In this document: positions 50,598 to 59,618 of the stretch, in pieces
Position numbering within the stretch: the first letter of the stretch is position 1
Layout of the letters: each line of letters starts with the position of its first letter
Source of the DNA: Rhodococcus wratislaviensis
Lineage (GTDB): Bacteria > Actinomycetota > Actinomycetes > Mycobacteriales > Mycobacteriaceae
Direction of reading: 5' to 3'
Assembly (NCBI RefSeq): GCF_900455735.1
Contig: NZ_UAUI01000009.1
Location: forward strand, 1-64,000
DNA length: 64,000 bases
Made by a program: the position numbers and the translations under genes
Notes under the pieces: model-generated
What the model saw: the letters and a program-made list of their open reading frames with translations, nothing else
Told to the model about the DNA's origin: nothing
Databases searched by the model: none

Positions 50598-51541
50598 CGC
50601 GCGCATGCGCTCACCGCGGTAGGGGCCAGCGCCGCGGTTCCTCGCACGACCGCCACGCCGCCCTGCACGAGCGCTCCGCGGATCGACAACGCGCCGTCGT
50701 CGACCACATCCAGCCGGATCGTGGCCCGCTCGTCGAGTTCGGCGAAACGGTGGAACGTGGCGCCCAGGGACACGAGGTGCGCCTCGGACACGCCGAGCCG
50801 CGCGTAGGCTGCCTGCCGCAATGCCTCGAGCAGAAGCATCCCGGGAATGTGATCACAGGGATGGTCGAACAGCACGGGGTGCGCGGCGTCGATCCGCAAC
50901 TCCCACTCGTTCTCGGAACACCGGGGACCCAGGACCACGTGCGCGTCGTCGACGTGACCGACCAGCCCCGCCGGAACGGGGTCGGGGCACCACGGCGCCC
51001 CGACCGTCCGCGGTCCGCGCTCACCCCACCGGGCCCGCGAGTACGCGGCCGGCGGAAACACGGCCGCGTGACCCGTCGCGGTGCCCACGTCCTGTCCGCC
51101 GAGCCGGAACCGCAGGTCCACGCGGAACGCGGACAGCGCACCGCCGCGGTACACGTGCTCGGACACGGTGACCTCGACGACCACGTCGGCGGCCGCCGCG
51201 CCCACCGCGAGCGTTCCGGGCACCGCCTGCACCTGGAGGTGCTGCATGACGAACCGGTTCGGCAGCGGAACGGAGTAGCGGGTGTGTCCCAGGTAGATCG
51301 CAGTCTGCCGGAGCGTTTCCGCCAGCAGCATCGTGTCGTAGCGCCCACCGCGGGCGCGGTAGAAGCCGTGCAGGCGGGGCCACTGCGCGGCGACCACGAA
51401 CTGATCCGGCCCCGCTAGCGAGACGCAGTCGGTGAGGAAGACCTCGGCCACGGACTGGCGATGCACGTACCTGCGGGGCACCGTCCGCTCGAACGACATC
51501 GGGGGAAGCGCATCGGGCATCGGACGGGAAACTCGAACCAC
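50594..51541 (-). CDS. gblA: Gamma-butyrolactone synthase, AfsA family (GblA)
   Basis: A 315-residue protein with two AfsA hot-dog domains. The first has FERTVPRRYVHRQSVAEVFL and WPRLHGFYRARGGRYDTMLL. The second has DAAHPVLFDHPCDHIPGMLL and LEALRQAAYARLG. AfsA proteins condense a beta-ketoacyl-ACP with dihydroxyacetone phosphate to start butyrolactone synthesis. GTG 51541 with GGGGAG eight bases upstream is preferred. The ORF opens further up at 51601, inside the palindromic operator, and is unlikely to be translated from there. Confidence 0.88.
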   Translation of the reverse strand: MVRVSRPMPDALPPMSFERTVPRRYVHRQSVAEVFLTDCVSLAGPDQFVVAAQWPRLHGFYRARGGRYDTMLLAETLRQTAIYLGHTRYSVPLPNRFVMQHLQVQAVPGTLAVGAAAADVVVEVTVSEHVYRGGALSAFRVDLRFRLGGQDVGTATGHAAVFPPAAYSRARWGERGPRTVGAPWCPDPVPAGLVGHVDDAHVVLGPRCSENEWELRIDAAHPVLFDHPCDHIPGMLLLEALRQAAYARLGVSEAHLVSLGATFHRFAELDERATIRLDVVDDGALSIRGALVQGGVAVVRGTAALAPTAVSACAR

Positions 51542-51598
51542 AACCCCATCTCCCCACGAACCGGTCGGCCCGATGCCGCGGACCGCCGAACTATAGAA

Positions 51599-51618
51599 CA
51601 CAGACCGCGCGGTCTGTG
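51599..51618. promoter_or_regulatory. Perfect 20-bp palindrome, autoregulatory element for GblR
   Basis: CACAGACCGCGCGGTCTGTG is a perfect palindrome ~58 bases before the gblA start. Its form (ACA...ACC..GGT...TGT) fits autoregulatory elements bound by ArpA/ScbR-type receptors. It is the obvious site for GblR repression of gblA and may also affect the divergently read region upstream. Confidence 0.75.
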
Positions 51619-51635
51619 ATGTGGGGAGTGCGTTG

Positions 51636-52211
51636 CTACTGGCCCTTCAAACTTCCGATTCGCAGTGATCCCGCGCTGCTACCCTCGTCGAGGTCCTCTT
51701 CGATCTCCCGGACGTACTCTCTCGGATCTTTGTCCGAGGTGTCCACATCCCTCGTGGAACGGTGCACGAGGAAGTATTCGGCGAAGCGCCGCCCGAGCGA
51801 CTCGCGAAGATCCCCCGGGGCGGTCCGGAAGTCAGCCAGCCCCTCGCGTTCCTCCTCGGCCATGTGCTCGTCGTTGGCCCGGCGCGTTCGGCCGACGGCC
51901 GCCCACCACTCCGCGGAGAGGACGGGAAACCCCGCCGCCGCACGGACGCCGTCGCGGATGTCGTTGTGGTCCCCGATCGCGTCGAGGGTTTCCGCCTCCG
52001 CCTCCGCGTCCTCGCCGACACGCAGCAGCTGCGGATAGAAGATTTCCTCCTCGGCCGCGGCGTGCAGATCGAGGCGTTTCGCCAACGGCGTCCACACCGC
52101 CTCGACGGCAGTGACATCCACCCGGCGGTGAGCCTTCAATTCGTCCAGTGCGGCGAACTGTCGTCGGAACCACTCGTGGTCGTCGAAGATCAACTCGATG
52201 ATGTCAGGCAT
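51636..52211 (-). CDS. Hemerythrin HHE-domain protein
   Basis: A 191-residue protein with the hemerythrin-like four-helix bundle. Iron-ligand candidates are in LIFDDHEWFRRQF, LDLHAAAEEEIFYPQLL (HxxxE), DAIGDHNDIRDGV and ANDEHMAEEEREG (HxxxE). A charged C-terminal tail follows (~150-191). In actinobacteria such proteins carry O2 or respond to oxidative or nitrosative stress. ATG 52211 starts directly with the HHE domain. Independent of the neighbouring gbl genes. Confidence 0.88.
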   Translation of the reverse strand: MPDIIELIFDDHEWFRRQFAALDELKAHRRVDVTAVEAVWTPLAKRLDLHAAAEEEIFYPQLLRVGEDAEAEAETLDAIGDHNDIRDGVRAAAGFPVLSAEWWAAVGRTRRANDEHMAEEEREGLADFRTAPGDLRESLGRRFAEYFLVHRSTRDVDTSDKDPREYVREIEEDLDEGSSAGSLRIGSLKGQ

Positions 52212-52294
52212 GATTCGGTCCTTCGTTGCATCTCTCCCTCGGGCAAGGAATTCAGAATCTTCCTCGTGTCGGCACCGTTCCGGGCGCGGAGCGC

Positions 52295-53062
52295 CTATCG
52301 TTCCCCGGTCGCGGCTTTGAGATGCGCGGCAGAGGCGGCTTTGAGATGGGTGAGGTCGGACGCGACGGTCGCGAACGTGTATCCCTCGGCGAGTCGGCGA
52401 GCCGCCACCGCACCGTCGGGGGTGTGGATGCCCGCCGCGATGCCTGCCGCCGCGGCAGCCTCCCGGACGCGGACCAGGGCCGCCTCGAACTCGTCGTCCA
52501 CGCTCGGATCGTTCGGGTGCGCACCACCCACGGCGAGGCGCAGATCGGACGGCCCGACGTAGACCCCGTCGAGTCCGGGGACGGCGCAGATCTCTTCCAC
52601 GCTCGCCAGTCCCTGCGGTGTCTCGATCATCACGACGACGACCGTGTCGCGGTTGGCGTCCGCCGGGTTCGGGCCGATCCGCAGTTGGGAGCGCATCGGC
52701 CCGTACGAGCGAACGCCGGCAGGCGGGTAGGTCCCGGCCGCAACGGCCTGGGCAGCTTCCTCGGCGGTGTTCACCAGCGGAACGATCACTCCCGCCGCGC
52801 CGGCGTCGAGTGCCCGGCCGATCGGTGTCGGATCGTTCGACTCGACCCGGATCATGCCGACCGTTGAGCCTGAGGCGTCGATGGCGGTGAGCCCCGCGAC
52901 CATGCCGGAGTATCCGATCAGGCCGTGCTGGAGGTCGAGGGCGATGTAATCCCAGCCGACGTGGGCGAGCCATTCCGTCGACACCGGGCTGTCGATCACG
53001 GACCAATAGCCGACGATCCGTTCCCGGCCGCGGAGTCGGGCGGCGAATTCCTGGGCGCTCAT
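52295..53062 (-). CDS. HpcH/HpaI-family aldolase
   Basis: A 255-residue class II (metal-dependent) pyruvate aldolase. Conserved parts are DYIALDLQHGLIGY (catalytic His region), GTVGMIRVESND-like substrate loop (at ~68-77), VVVVMIETPQGLASVEEICA (metal Glu) and VYVGPSDLRLAVG (metal Asp). The family splits 2-keto-3-deoxy acids such as 2-keto-3-deoxy-L-rhamnonate into pyruvate and an aldehyde. ATG 53062 is used; it lies 15 bases after the aldo/keto reductase, at the end of the ABC importer operon. It is probably a late step for the imported sugar acid. Confidence 0.87.
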   Translation of the reverse strand: MSAQEFAARLRGRERIVGYWSVIDSPVSTEWLAHVGWDYIALDLQHGLIGYSGMVAGLTAIDASGSTVGMIRVESNDPTPIGRALDAGAAGVIVPLVNTAEEAAQAVAAGTYPPAGVRSYGPMRSQLRIGPNPADANRDTVVVVMIETPQGLASVEEICAVPGLDGVYVGPSDLRLAVGGAHPNDPSVDDEFEAALVRVREAAAAAGIAAGIHTPDGAVAARRLAEGYTFATVASDLTHLKAASAAHLKAATGER

Positions 53063-53076
53063 GGGGGCGATGTCTC

Positions 53077-54033
53077 CTAGCGGTTGTAGTTGGGCATGGG
53101 TCCGCGCAGGGCGCTGCCCACTTCGTCGCACGCGTCGATCAGTTCGTTGTCGAGTGTGCCCTTCGCGACGGCGGCGATGTTCGACTGCAGTTGTGCCACC
53201 TTGGATCCGCCGAGGAGGATCGGGCCCGCCGCGGGCTTGGACACGAGCCAGCGCAGAGCCAGTTCGGTGAGCGGGATGCCGGCCTTGTCGGCGATCACGG
53301 ACAACTGCGTGATCGCATCGAAGATCGCGGTGTTCCAGTACCGCTCCTTGTACATCTGCGCCAACCGCGAATCACCGAAGCGGCCGTCGGCCGGCTGGGC
53401 GTCGAACGAGTGCCGTCCGGTGAGGAGACCGCCGCCGAGTGGGTTGTAGACCATCGTGATCAGTCCGGTGACCGCGGCGAATTCGACGTACTCCTCCTCG
53501 ATCCGCCGGGCCAGGAGGTTGTACAGCTGCTGGGCCACGATCGGGCGGGGCGCGCCGACGGCGTCGGCCGTGTGGTTCAGTTCCGCGATCTGCCAGGCCG
53601 CGAAGTTGGAGACACCGAGCGCGCGGATCTTGCCCTCCGACACGAGATCGGCGACGGTGGAGAGAGTGTCGGCGAGGGGGGTGGCCCGGTCGGGCTGATG
53701 GAGATAGAACAGGTCGACGTAGTCGGTGTCCAGTCGCTTCAGGCTCGCCTCGACGCTCGCCCGGAGGCCCGCGGGAGACAGCGGAGAGTTGCCGCCCGCG
53801 TCGGGGTGGGGCATTCCCGCCTTGGTGGCGAGGGTGACACGGTCGCGACGCGTGCCCAGCAGTCGGGCGAGGATGCGTTCGGACTCTCCGCCGGCGTAGC
53901 CGTTGGCGGTGTCGACGTGGGTGATGCCGGCGTCGAGCGCGGCGTCGACCATTGCGGCGGCACCGTCGAAGTCGACGGTGTCCCCGAACGTCATCGTGCC
54001 GAGAACGAGTGAGGTCAGGTCGAGTTCGGGCAT
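53077..54033 (-). CDS. Aldo/keto reductase of the importer operon
   Basis: A 318-residue AKR of the YajO/AKR11-12 type. The Asp and Tyr of the tetrad are in HVDTANGYAGGESE, the Lys in TLATKAGMP, and the His in DLFYLHQPDR. NADPH binding is at PILLGGSKVAQLQSN. ATG 54033 shares a base with the stop of the upstream ATPase gene (TGATG), so it belongs to the importer operon. Likely oxidises or reduces the imported sugar or its breakdown product. Unrelated in sequence detail to the AKR at 26754. Confidence 0.88.
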   Translation of the reverse strand: MPELDLTSLVLGTMTFGDTVDFDGAAAMVDAALDAGITHVDTANGYAGGESERILARLLGTRRDRVTLATKAGMPHPDAGGNSPLSPAGLRASVEASLKRLDTDYVDLFYLHQPDRATPLADTLSTVADLVSEGKIRALGVSNFAAWQIAELNHTADAVGAPRPIVAQQLYNLLARRIEEEYVEFAAVTGLITMVYNPLGGGLLTGRHSFDAQPADGRFGDSRLAQMYKERYWNTAIFDAITQLSVIADKAGIPLTELALRWLVSKPAAGPILLGGSKVAQLQSNIAAVAKGTLDNELIDACDEVGSALRGPMPNYNR

Positions 54034-54890
54034 CAAGCTACTCCTCGGGATACGGTTCGGGGAACCTCGGTTGCGCCGGGCGGGCGCGAGACGATGTGAC
54101 GGGGTTTGATCCCGACCATGGTGGTGGGATCGAGCGCGGCGGCGCGGAGGGCCTGGGTGTACGGCTCGGCGGGACGTTCGAGAACATCGGTGGTGGAACC
54201 GCTTTCGACCACCTGCCCGCGCGACATGACGATCACGGTGTCGCTGATCTCGCGGACGACGCCGAGGTTGTGGGAAATGAAGACGTAGGTCAGACCGGTG
54301 TCGTGCTGGATCTCGCGGAGGAGGTCGAGCACCTGAGCCTGCACCGACACGTCGAGCGCGCTGGTGGCCTCGTCGCACACGAGGAGTTCCGGTCCGCTCG
54401 CCAGAGCCCGGGCGATACCGATGCGTTGCCGCTGACCGCCGGAGAACTCGGCGGGTCGACGGTGGAGCGCCGTGGCGGGCAGGCCGACCTGATCGATCAA
54501 CGCCGCCGCCCTGCGCGCTCGCTCGGGCTTGCTCCGGACGCCTTGGAGGCGGAGGGGTTCGCCGACGATGTCGACGGCGGTCAAGTGCGGGTCCAGAGAT
54601 CCGTACGGGTCCTGGAAGACCATCTGCACGCGGGACCGGAAGGGACGCAGCGCCTTCTCCGACAATTGCGCGATGTCGGCACCGCCCACGAGGATGCGGC
54701 CGGACGTGGGCGTGAGGAGCCGGACGATCGCCTTCGCGATGGTCGATTTCCCGCACCCGGACTCGCCGACGACGGCGAGCGTCGCACCCTTGTCCACGGA
54801 GAAGCTGACGGTGTCGACCGCGCGGAACACACCGTCGGGGACGGGGTATTCGACGACGAGATCTTCGACGGACAGCAGCGGTGCGCTCAT
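54033..54890 (-). CDS. ABC importer ATPase, DppF/OppF type
   Basis: A 285-residue ATP-binding protein. Walker A is GESGCGKSTI, Q-loop FQDPYGSLDP, signature FSGGQRQRIGIARAL, Walker B LLVCDEATSALD, and H-loop FISHNLGVV. The C-terminal oligopeptide-transporter extension (EPYTQALRAA) is typical of the DppF subunit. It overlaps the partner ATPase stop by four bases. Together with DppD, DppB, DppC and the binding lipoprotein at 57984 it forms a family-5-type importer. Confidence 0.92.
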   Translation of the reverse strand: MSAPLLSVEDLVVEYPVPDGVFRAVDTVSFSVDKGATLAVVGESGCGKSTIAKAIVRLLTPTSGRILVGGADIAQLSEKALRPFRSRVQMVFQDPYGSLDPHLTAVDIVGEPLRLQGVRSKPERARRAAALIDQVGLPATALHRRPAEFSGGQRQRIGIARALASGPELLVCDEATSALDVSVQAQVLDLLREIQHDTGLTYVFISHNLGVVREISDTVIVMSRGQVVESGSTTDVLERPAEPYTQALRAAALDPTTMVGIKPRHIVSRPPGATEVPRTVSRGVA

Positions 54891-55702
54891 GTCGATGCTC
54901 CTACGGTCGTGGTGTAGTCGCCGAGCCGCGGCACGGCGTCGAGCAGCTTCTTGGTGTAGGCGCTGCGAGGATGGAGGACGAGGTCTTCGGCCCCGCCGTT
55001 CTCGACGAACCGGCCGTCCTTCATGACGTAGATGCGGTCCGACATCAACCGAGCGACGCCGAGGTCGTGGGTGATGACGAGCAGTCCGACGCCCGTGCGC
55101 TCCTGCAGTTCGAGCAGCAGGTCGAGGATGCTCGCCTGCACGGTCACGTCGAGGGCGCTGGTGGGTTCGTCGGCGACGATCAGTTCGGGACCCGACGCGA
55201 GCGAGCAGGCGATCAGTACACGCTGCAGCATGCCGCCGGACAACTGGTGGGGGTACTTCCCGAGTTGGCCCGCCGGATTCTGGATCCGCACCTGCTCGAG
55301 CAGTTCCACGGCCCGCGCGGTTTCCTTCGCCTTCCCGGTGATGCCGCTGTGGCGCACCGCCTCCCGCAGCTGGGCCCCGATGGTGTGCACCGGGCTCAGT
55401 GCCGTCATCGGATCCTGCGGGATCAGGGCGATGTGCCGTCCCCGGACCTTCGCGAGAGCCTTCTTCTGTCCGAGGATGTCGCAGTCCTTGAACCGGACCG
55501 CGCCCGAGAGGACGGCGAGGTCGTCGGGCAGCAGACCGAGGAGGCCCATCGCGGTGGTCGATTTACCCGACCCCGACTCACCGATGATGGTCACGGTTTC
55601 GCCGGCGTCGATACAGAAGGACACGCCGTCGACTGCGCGGATGACGCCCCGGGCGGTGATGAGTTCGATCTGCAGTTCGTCGACTCTGAGGAGATTCCCC
55701 AT
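54887..55702 (-). CDS. ABC importer ATPase, DppD/OppD type
   Basis: A 271-residue ATPase. Walker A is GESGSGKSTT, the Q-loop region is IPQDPMTALSPVHTIG, the signature is LSGGMLQRVLIACSL, Walker B is LIVADEPTSALD, and the H-loop is VITHDLGVA. The C-terminal segment HPRSAYTKKLLDAVPRLGD is the peptide/nickel importer extension. ATG 55702 follows GGAAGAGG and lies one base from the upstream permease stop. It pairs with the following ATPase. Confidence 0.92.
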   Translation of the reverse strand: MGNLLRVDELQIELITARGVIRAVDGVSFCIDAGETVTIIGESGSGKSTTAMGLLGLLPDDLAVLSGAVRFKDCDILGQKKALAKVRGRHIALIPQDPMTALSPVHTIGAQLREAVRHSGITGKAKETARAVELLEQVRIQNPAGQLGKYPHQLSGGMLQRVLIACSLASGPELIVADEPTSALDVTVQASILDLLLELQERTGVGLLVITHDLGVARLMSDRIYVMKDGRFVENGGAEDLVLHPRSAYTKKLLDAVPRLGDYTTTVGAST

Positions 55703-55703
55703 G

Positions 55704-56651
55704 TCAGACCTCTTCCTTTCGCAACGAGATCCGGTGCAGGAGCCCACGGCGCTTCCCGGGCGACCGTGCCGGGCGGTCGCGGAGCCCGTCGCCGAGCAGG
55801 TTCACGCCGATCACGAGCAGCACGATGACGAGGCCGGGGAGGGTCACGAGCCACCACGAGGTGGTGATGTAGTCCTGGCCGTCGGAGATGATCCGGCCCC
55901 AGGTGGCGAAGGGGCGTTGCGGTCCGGCGCCGAGGTAGCTCAGTGCGCTCTCGAGGAGGACGGCCTGCGCGAGCAGCAGCAGGACGACGAGGGATGCCTG
56001 CTTGATGATGTTGGGGATCACGTGGCGCAACAGGATGGCGGTGCGTCCGAGTCCGAGTACCCGGGAGGCCGCCACGTACGGTTTCTCGCGTTCGACGAGG
56101 ACGAGTGAGCGGGTCAGCCGGGCGATCTCCGGCCACTGGGCGATCGCGATGACGAACGTGATGACCGGGATCGACGGGCCGAACAGGGCGACGACGAGCA
56201 GCAGCATCATGAGGAGCGGCAGCGACAGCTGGGCCTCGAGCAGCCTGCTCACGACCGTGTCCGTCCAGCCGCCGAGGTAGCCGGCGAGTGCGCCGAGGCA
56301 CAGGCCGATCAGCCCGGAGACGACGACCGCGAGAATTCCGATCGTCAGTGACACCTGTCCGCCGTAGAGGACGCGGGAGAGGAGGTCCCGGCCGAGTTGG
56401 TCGGTTCCGAAGAGGTGACCGTCCGTCAGCGGTGGCAGGCGCCGCTGGGCGAGGTCGGTGGCGTCCGGAGAGGGCAGGGGAAGCAGTTGCGCCAGTGCGA
56501 CGGGCATGATGACGGCGAGGGCGCAGACGGTGCCCACCCAGATCTTCACGCGGCTGTCGCGGGCGCGCCGGGTGGCACCGGCCCGGGCGATGTCCCGGGT
56601 GGTCACGGCGCTCGGCCGCTCCTGTGCCGGGGGATCGATGACGGTGGTCAT
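55704..56651 (-). CDS. ABC importer permease, DppC type
   Basis: A 315-residue permease with an N-terminal cytoplasmic segment and about six helices. It has the DppC landmarks HLFGTDQLGRDLLSRVLYGG and EREKPYVAASRVLGLGRTAI (EAA loop). The C-terminus VLLVIGVNLLGDGLRDRPAR is also typical. ATG 56651 overlaps the DppB stop by ATGA. It forms the membrane channel with DppB. Confidence 0.92.
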   Translation of the reverse strand: MTTVIDPPAQERPSAVTTRDIARAGATRRARDSRVKIWVGTVCALAVIMPVALAQLLPLPSPDATDLAQRRLPPLTDGHLFGTDQLGRDLLSRVLYGGQVSLTIGILAVVVSGLIGLCLGALAGYLGGWTDTVVSRLLEAQLSLPLLMMLLLVVALFGPSIPVITFVIAIAQWPEIARLTRSLVLVEREKPYVAASRVLGLGRTAILLRHVIPNIIKQASLVVLLLLAQAVLLESALSYLGAGPQRPFATWGRIISDGQDYITTSWWLVTLPGLVIVLLVIGVNLLGDGLRDRPARSPGKRRGLLHRISLRKEEV

Positions 56652-57694
56652 TTCGTCGTTCCCTTTCCGAGTCGGACACGCGGGTCGAGGAGCGGATAGC
56701 AGAGGTCGACGAGGAGCTGGACGAGGACGGCGAGAACCGCGGTCACCAGGACGGTGGCCTGGATGAGGGGGTAGTCCCTCGTCTCGAGTGCACGCACGAC
56801 CAGCGATCCCACGCCGGGCCACGCGAAGACGACCTCGACCACGACGACGCCGTTGAGCATCGAGGCGAACCGGGTACCGAGAGCGGTCAGCACCGGGATC
56901 GCGGAATTCCGCAGGGCGTACCGCCAGATGAGTTCGCGCTCCGGGACGCCCCGCGAGCGGGCCACGGTCATGTACGGCGAGGAGAACGCGCCGACCATCT
57001 CGCGGCGGACCATGCGGGAGATCAGGGCGATCTGCAGCACGGCCACCGTCACGGTGGGCAGCACCAGGCTGGACCAGGTCGTGAATCCGGCCGCGGGAAA
57101 AATCGGGATCAGCACCGCGAACACGGTGATGAGCATCAGTCCGGTCCAGAAGTCGGGCATGGACTGACCGGCGATCGTGACGACGTTGGCGCCGAGTTCA
57201 CGCCTCGTGTCGGCGCGGCGCGCCATCCACACTCCGAGCGGGATGGCCACCAGTGTGGTGAGCACGATCGCCGCGACGGACAGGGTGATCGTGTACGGCA
57301 GCCGAGCGAGGACGACGTCGAAGGCGGGCGCCTGGAACGAGTACGAGGTGCCGAGATCGAGGTGGAGAAGGCCGCGGAGATACAGCAGGTACTGGGTGAA
57401 CACGGACTGGTCGAGACCCATGTCCGCCCTGATTCGGGCGAGGTCCTCGGTGCTGGCCAGCGGGCCGGCCATCGAGTAGGCGGGGTCGCCGGGTGCCATC
57501 CGGATGAGGACGAACACGGTGGTCAGTGTCAGGAAGACGGCAAGCGCGCTCTGTGCAAGGCGTTTTGCGACGTAGCGGGGCATGGCCGCCGTCAGGACCC
57601 TCGGGACACGGGAGGTCGGGGTCCGGCGGGGCGCCGGTGATGCCGAGCCGGCGGGCTGGGCTGCAAATGCCGTGTCGGCGGCGTGCTGCGTCAT
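56648..57694 (-). CDS. ABC importer permease, DppB type
   Basis: A 348-residue permease. After a ~40-residue Ala/Pro-rich N-terminal extension it has six helices, the family segment FVLIRMAPGDPAYSMAGP in loop 1, and the EAA loop SPYMTVARSRGVPERELIWR. It is the first gene of the leftward importer operon and diverges from the binding-protein gene across 289 bases containing an operator-like palindrome. It probably imports an oligosaccharide or peptide-like ligand. Confidence 0.92.
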   Translation of the reverse strand: MTQHAADTAFAAQPAGSASPAPRRTPTSRVPRVLTAAMPRYVAKRLAQSALAVFLTLTTVFVLIRMAPGDPAYSMAGPLASTEDLARIRADMGLDQSVFTQYLLYLRGLLHLDLGTSYSFQAPAFDVVLARLPYTITLSVAAIVLTTLVAIPLGVWMARRADTRRELGANVVTIAGQSMPDFWTGLMLITVFAVLIPIFPAAGFTTWSSLVLPTVTVAVLQIALISRMVRREMVGAFSSPYMTVARSRGVPERELIWRYALRNSAIPVLTALGTRFASMLNGVVVVEVVFAWPGVGSLVVRALETRDYPLIQATVLVTAVLAVLVQLLVDLCYPLLDPRVRLGKGTTK

Positions 57695-57828
57695 GAGGTC
57701 ACCGGCCGTTCGGTGTCTGCGTGAGGGGTCATCGTCGACCTTTCGATAACGCCGGCGATGGAGGTGTCGACACCGCGGCGTGTCGGGTACAGCAGCTTCG
57801 TGTGTAACTCAGCTCACAATCGCACTAA

Positions 57829-57843
57829 TGCGCGTTGTGCGCA
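57829..57843. promoter_or_regulatory. TGCGC-N5-GCGCA palindrome in importer divergent region
   Basis: TGCGCGTTGTGCGCA has the same arms, spacing and GT after the first arm as the site at 61538. A further half site (TTGCGCA) lies ~16 bases downstream. Both are candidates for the DeoR-family regulator encoded at 63848. The rest of 57695-57983 shows no gene. Confidence 0.6.
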
Positions 57844-57983
57844 AGTCTTGCCCGCCATCTTGCGCATCTCAAGCAACTCTGAGTAGAGTTCGGATGTGCC
57901 GGCGATCACATCGCGTGATGATCAACCATCTCGCGCCGTGCCTGATCGCCGCGCCCCACACCCTTAGTCCCGAGAGGTCGACG

Positions 57984-59558
57984 ATGACCAATTCTCTTTT
58001 CGAACAGCGTTTTTCGAGGAGAACGCTGCTCCGGTCGGGTCTCCTCCTCGGTGCCGGCCTCACGCTCGGATCCGCCGCTGGATGCGCGACACCGACGGGA
58101 ACCCCCGGACCGAGGACGGTGAGCCTGGCCCTGAACCGATCGCTCGTGAGCCTCGACAACAAGCTGAACCAGTTCGATGCCGCACTCACCGTGCAGCGCG
58201 GCGTGCGGCAGGCCCTCACCGAGATCGACCGGAACCTGCGGCCCCAGCTGGTTCTGGCCGATCGGTTCGAACTCGTCTCGCCCACCCAGTGGTACGTGCA
58301 CCTGCGGCCCGGAATCCGCTATTCGGACGGCAGTCCGGTGCAGGTGCGGGATGTCGCGACAGCGTTGCAGATGTACAGCCAGGTGGACGGGTCATTCGTC
58401 GGCGGGTTCTTCCCCGAGTGGCCGACGGTCGACCAGATCGACGACACCAGCTTCACCCTGAACACCGAGCGTCCGGTCCCGGTGCTCGACTACCTCATGT
58501 CGAATATCCTCATCACCCCGGCGGCCGCGAACGTGCCGGAGGAACTGCAGTCCGGCGTGGGATCCGGACCGTACGTCGTGACGGAGAGTGACCGCGGCAC
58601 CGGAAACTACACCCTGGTGCGCAACGAGAACTACTGGGGAACACCGGCACAGATCGAATCGGTGCGTGTCCGCTTCGTTCCGGACGAGTCGAACCGTGTC
58701 GTGACCTTGCGGAGCGGCGAGGTCGACGTGATCGACTCGATCACCCCCGATGCGGCCGACCAGCTCGCCGGTCTGTCGGGTGTCGCGATCGATCGGATCG
58801 ACGGTGTCCGGCTCAATCAGCTCTTCTTCAATTTCCGGAAACCCCAGGGGCACCCGCTGGCCGACGCGCGGGTGCGCAGGGCGCTGACGTATGCGATCGA
58901 CGGGCGGGCCCTCGTCGACCAGGTTCTGCAGGGCTCCGCCACCCAGTCGCGCGGCGTCATTCCCCTCACTCTCGACGGTGCCGTCGAGACCGGTGAGTAC
59001 AGCTACGACCCGGCCCGCGCCCGCGGGGAACTCGACGCTCTCGGAATCCGGGATCTGGAGTTGAAGATCATCTGGGAGACGGGCGAGTTCGCGGCCGACA
59101 CCGACATCATGGAGTCGGTGCTGCAGATGCTGTCCGCGGTCGGCGTGCGAACCACTCTCCAGCAGTTCGAACCCGGCGGCGACATCTCGCAGTGGCGGCA
59201 GGGCAAGGTCGGCGACTGGGACGTGCTGGGCAACGGCTTCCCGAGCCCGACCGGACTGGCCCTCACCATCATGCAGGGCATGTACGCCGGCACCGCGGAG
59301 AAGGAAGCGACCCGGGATACCTACCACGGATACATCTTTCCCGAGATCACCCGGACCATCACCCAGGCCTCGGAGGAGGCCGACGCCGTCCGGCGCGCCG
59401 AACTCCTCGCGGACGCGCAGCGCCAGATCTGGGACACGTGCCCGTGCCTGTGGGCGTTCGTTCCGAAAGCGGTTCTCGCGCGCCGCTCGCGGATCGACGG
59501 TGTCGCGCTGCGCCCGACGAACTCCTATGACCTCAGTGTCGCGGCGCTGCGTGCCTAG
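57984..59558 (+). CDS. ABC importer substrate-binding lipoprotein (family 5)
   Basis: A 524-residue binding protein. The N-terminus has a twin-arginine-like SRRTLLRSGL followed by LLLGAGLTLGSAAGC, ending in a lipobox Cys ~35, so it is a probable Tat-exported lipoprotein. Family-5 landmarks are FELVSPTQWYVHLRPGIRYS, DGSPVQVRDVATALQM, NENYWGTPAQIE and VRRALTYAIDGRALVDQVLQ. The C-terminal QRQIWDTCPCLWAF is also typical. It captures the solute for DppBCDF. The link with a sialidase-like gene suggests an oligosaccharide rather than a peptide. Confidence 0.92.
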   Translation: MTNSLFEQRFSRRTLLRSGLLLGAGLTLGSAAGCATPTGTPGPRTVSLALNRSLVSLDNKLNQFDAALTVQRGVRQALTEIDRNLRPQLVLADRFELVSPTQWYVHLRPGIRYSDGSPVQVRDVATALQMYSQVDGSFVGGFFPEWPTVDQIDDTSFTLNTERPVPVLDYLMSNILITPAAANVPEELQSGVGSGPYVVTESDRGTGNYTLVRNENYWGTPAQIESVRVRFVPDESNRVVTLRSGEVDVIDSITPDAADQLAGLSGVAIDRIDGVRLNQLFFNFRKPQGHPLADARVRRALTYAIDGRALVDQVLQGSATQSRGVIPLTLDGAVETGEYSYDPARARGELDALGIRDLELKIIWETGEFAADTDIMESVLQMLSAVGVRTTLQQFEPGGDISQWRQGKVGDWDVLGNGFPSPTGLALTIMQGMYAGTAEKEATRDTYHGYIFPEITRTITQASEEADAVRRAELLADAQRQIWDTCPCLWAFVPKAVLARRSRIDGVALRPTNSYDLSVAALRA

Positions 59559-59618
59559 ACGTGACGTGACCGCTGCCCCGAGAACTCGCCCGCCCCTATC
59601 CACGCACTGGAGACGCAG

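Noticed and set aside
51541..51601. GTG 51601 as start of gblA
   Set aside because: It lies inside the perfect palindrome and has no ribosome site; GTG 51541 has GGGGAG at good spacing.
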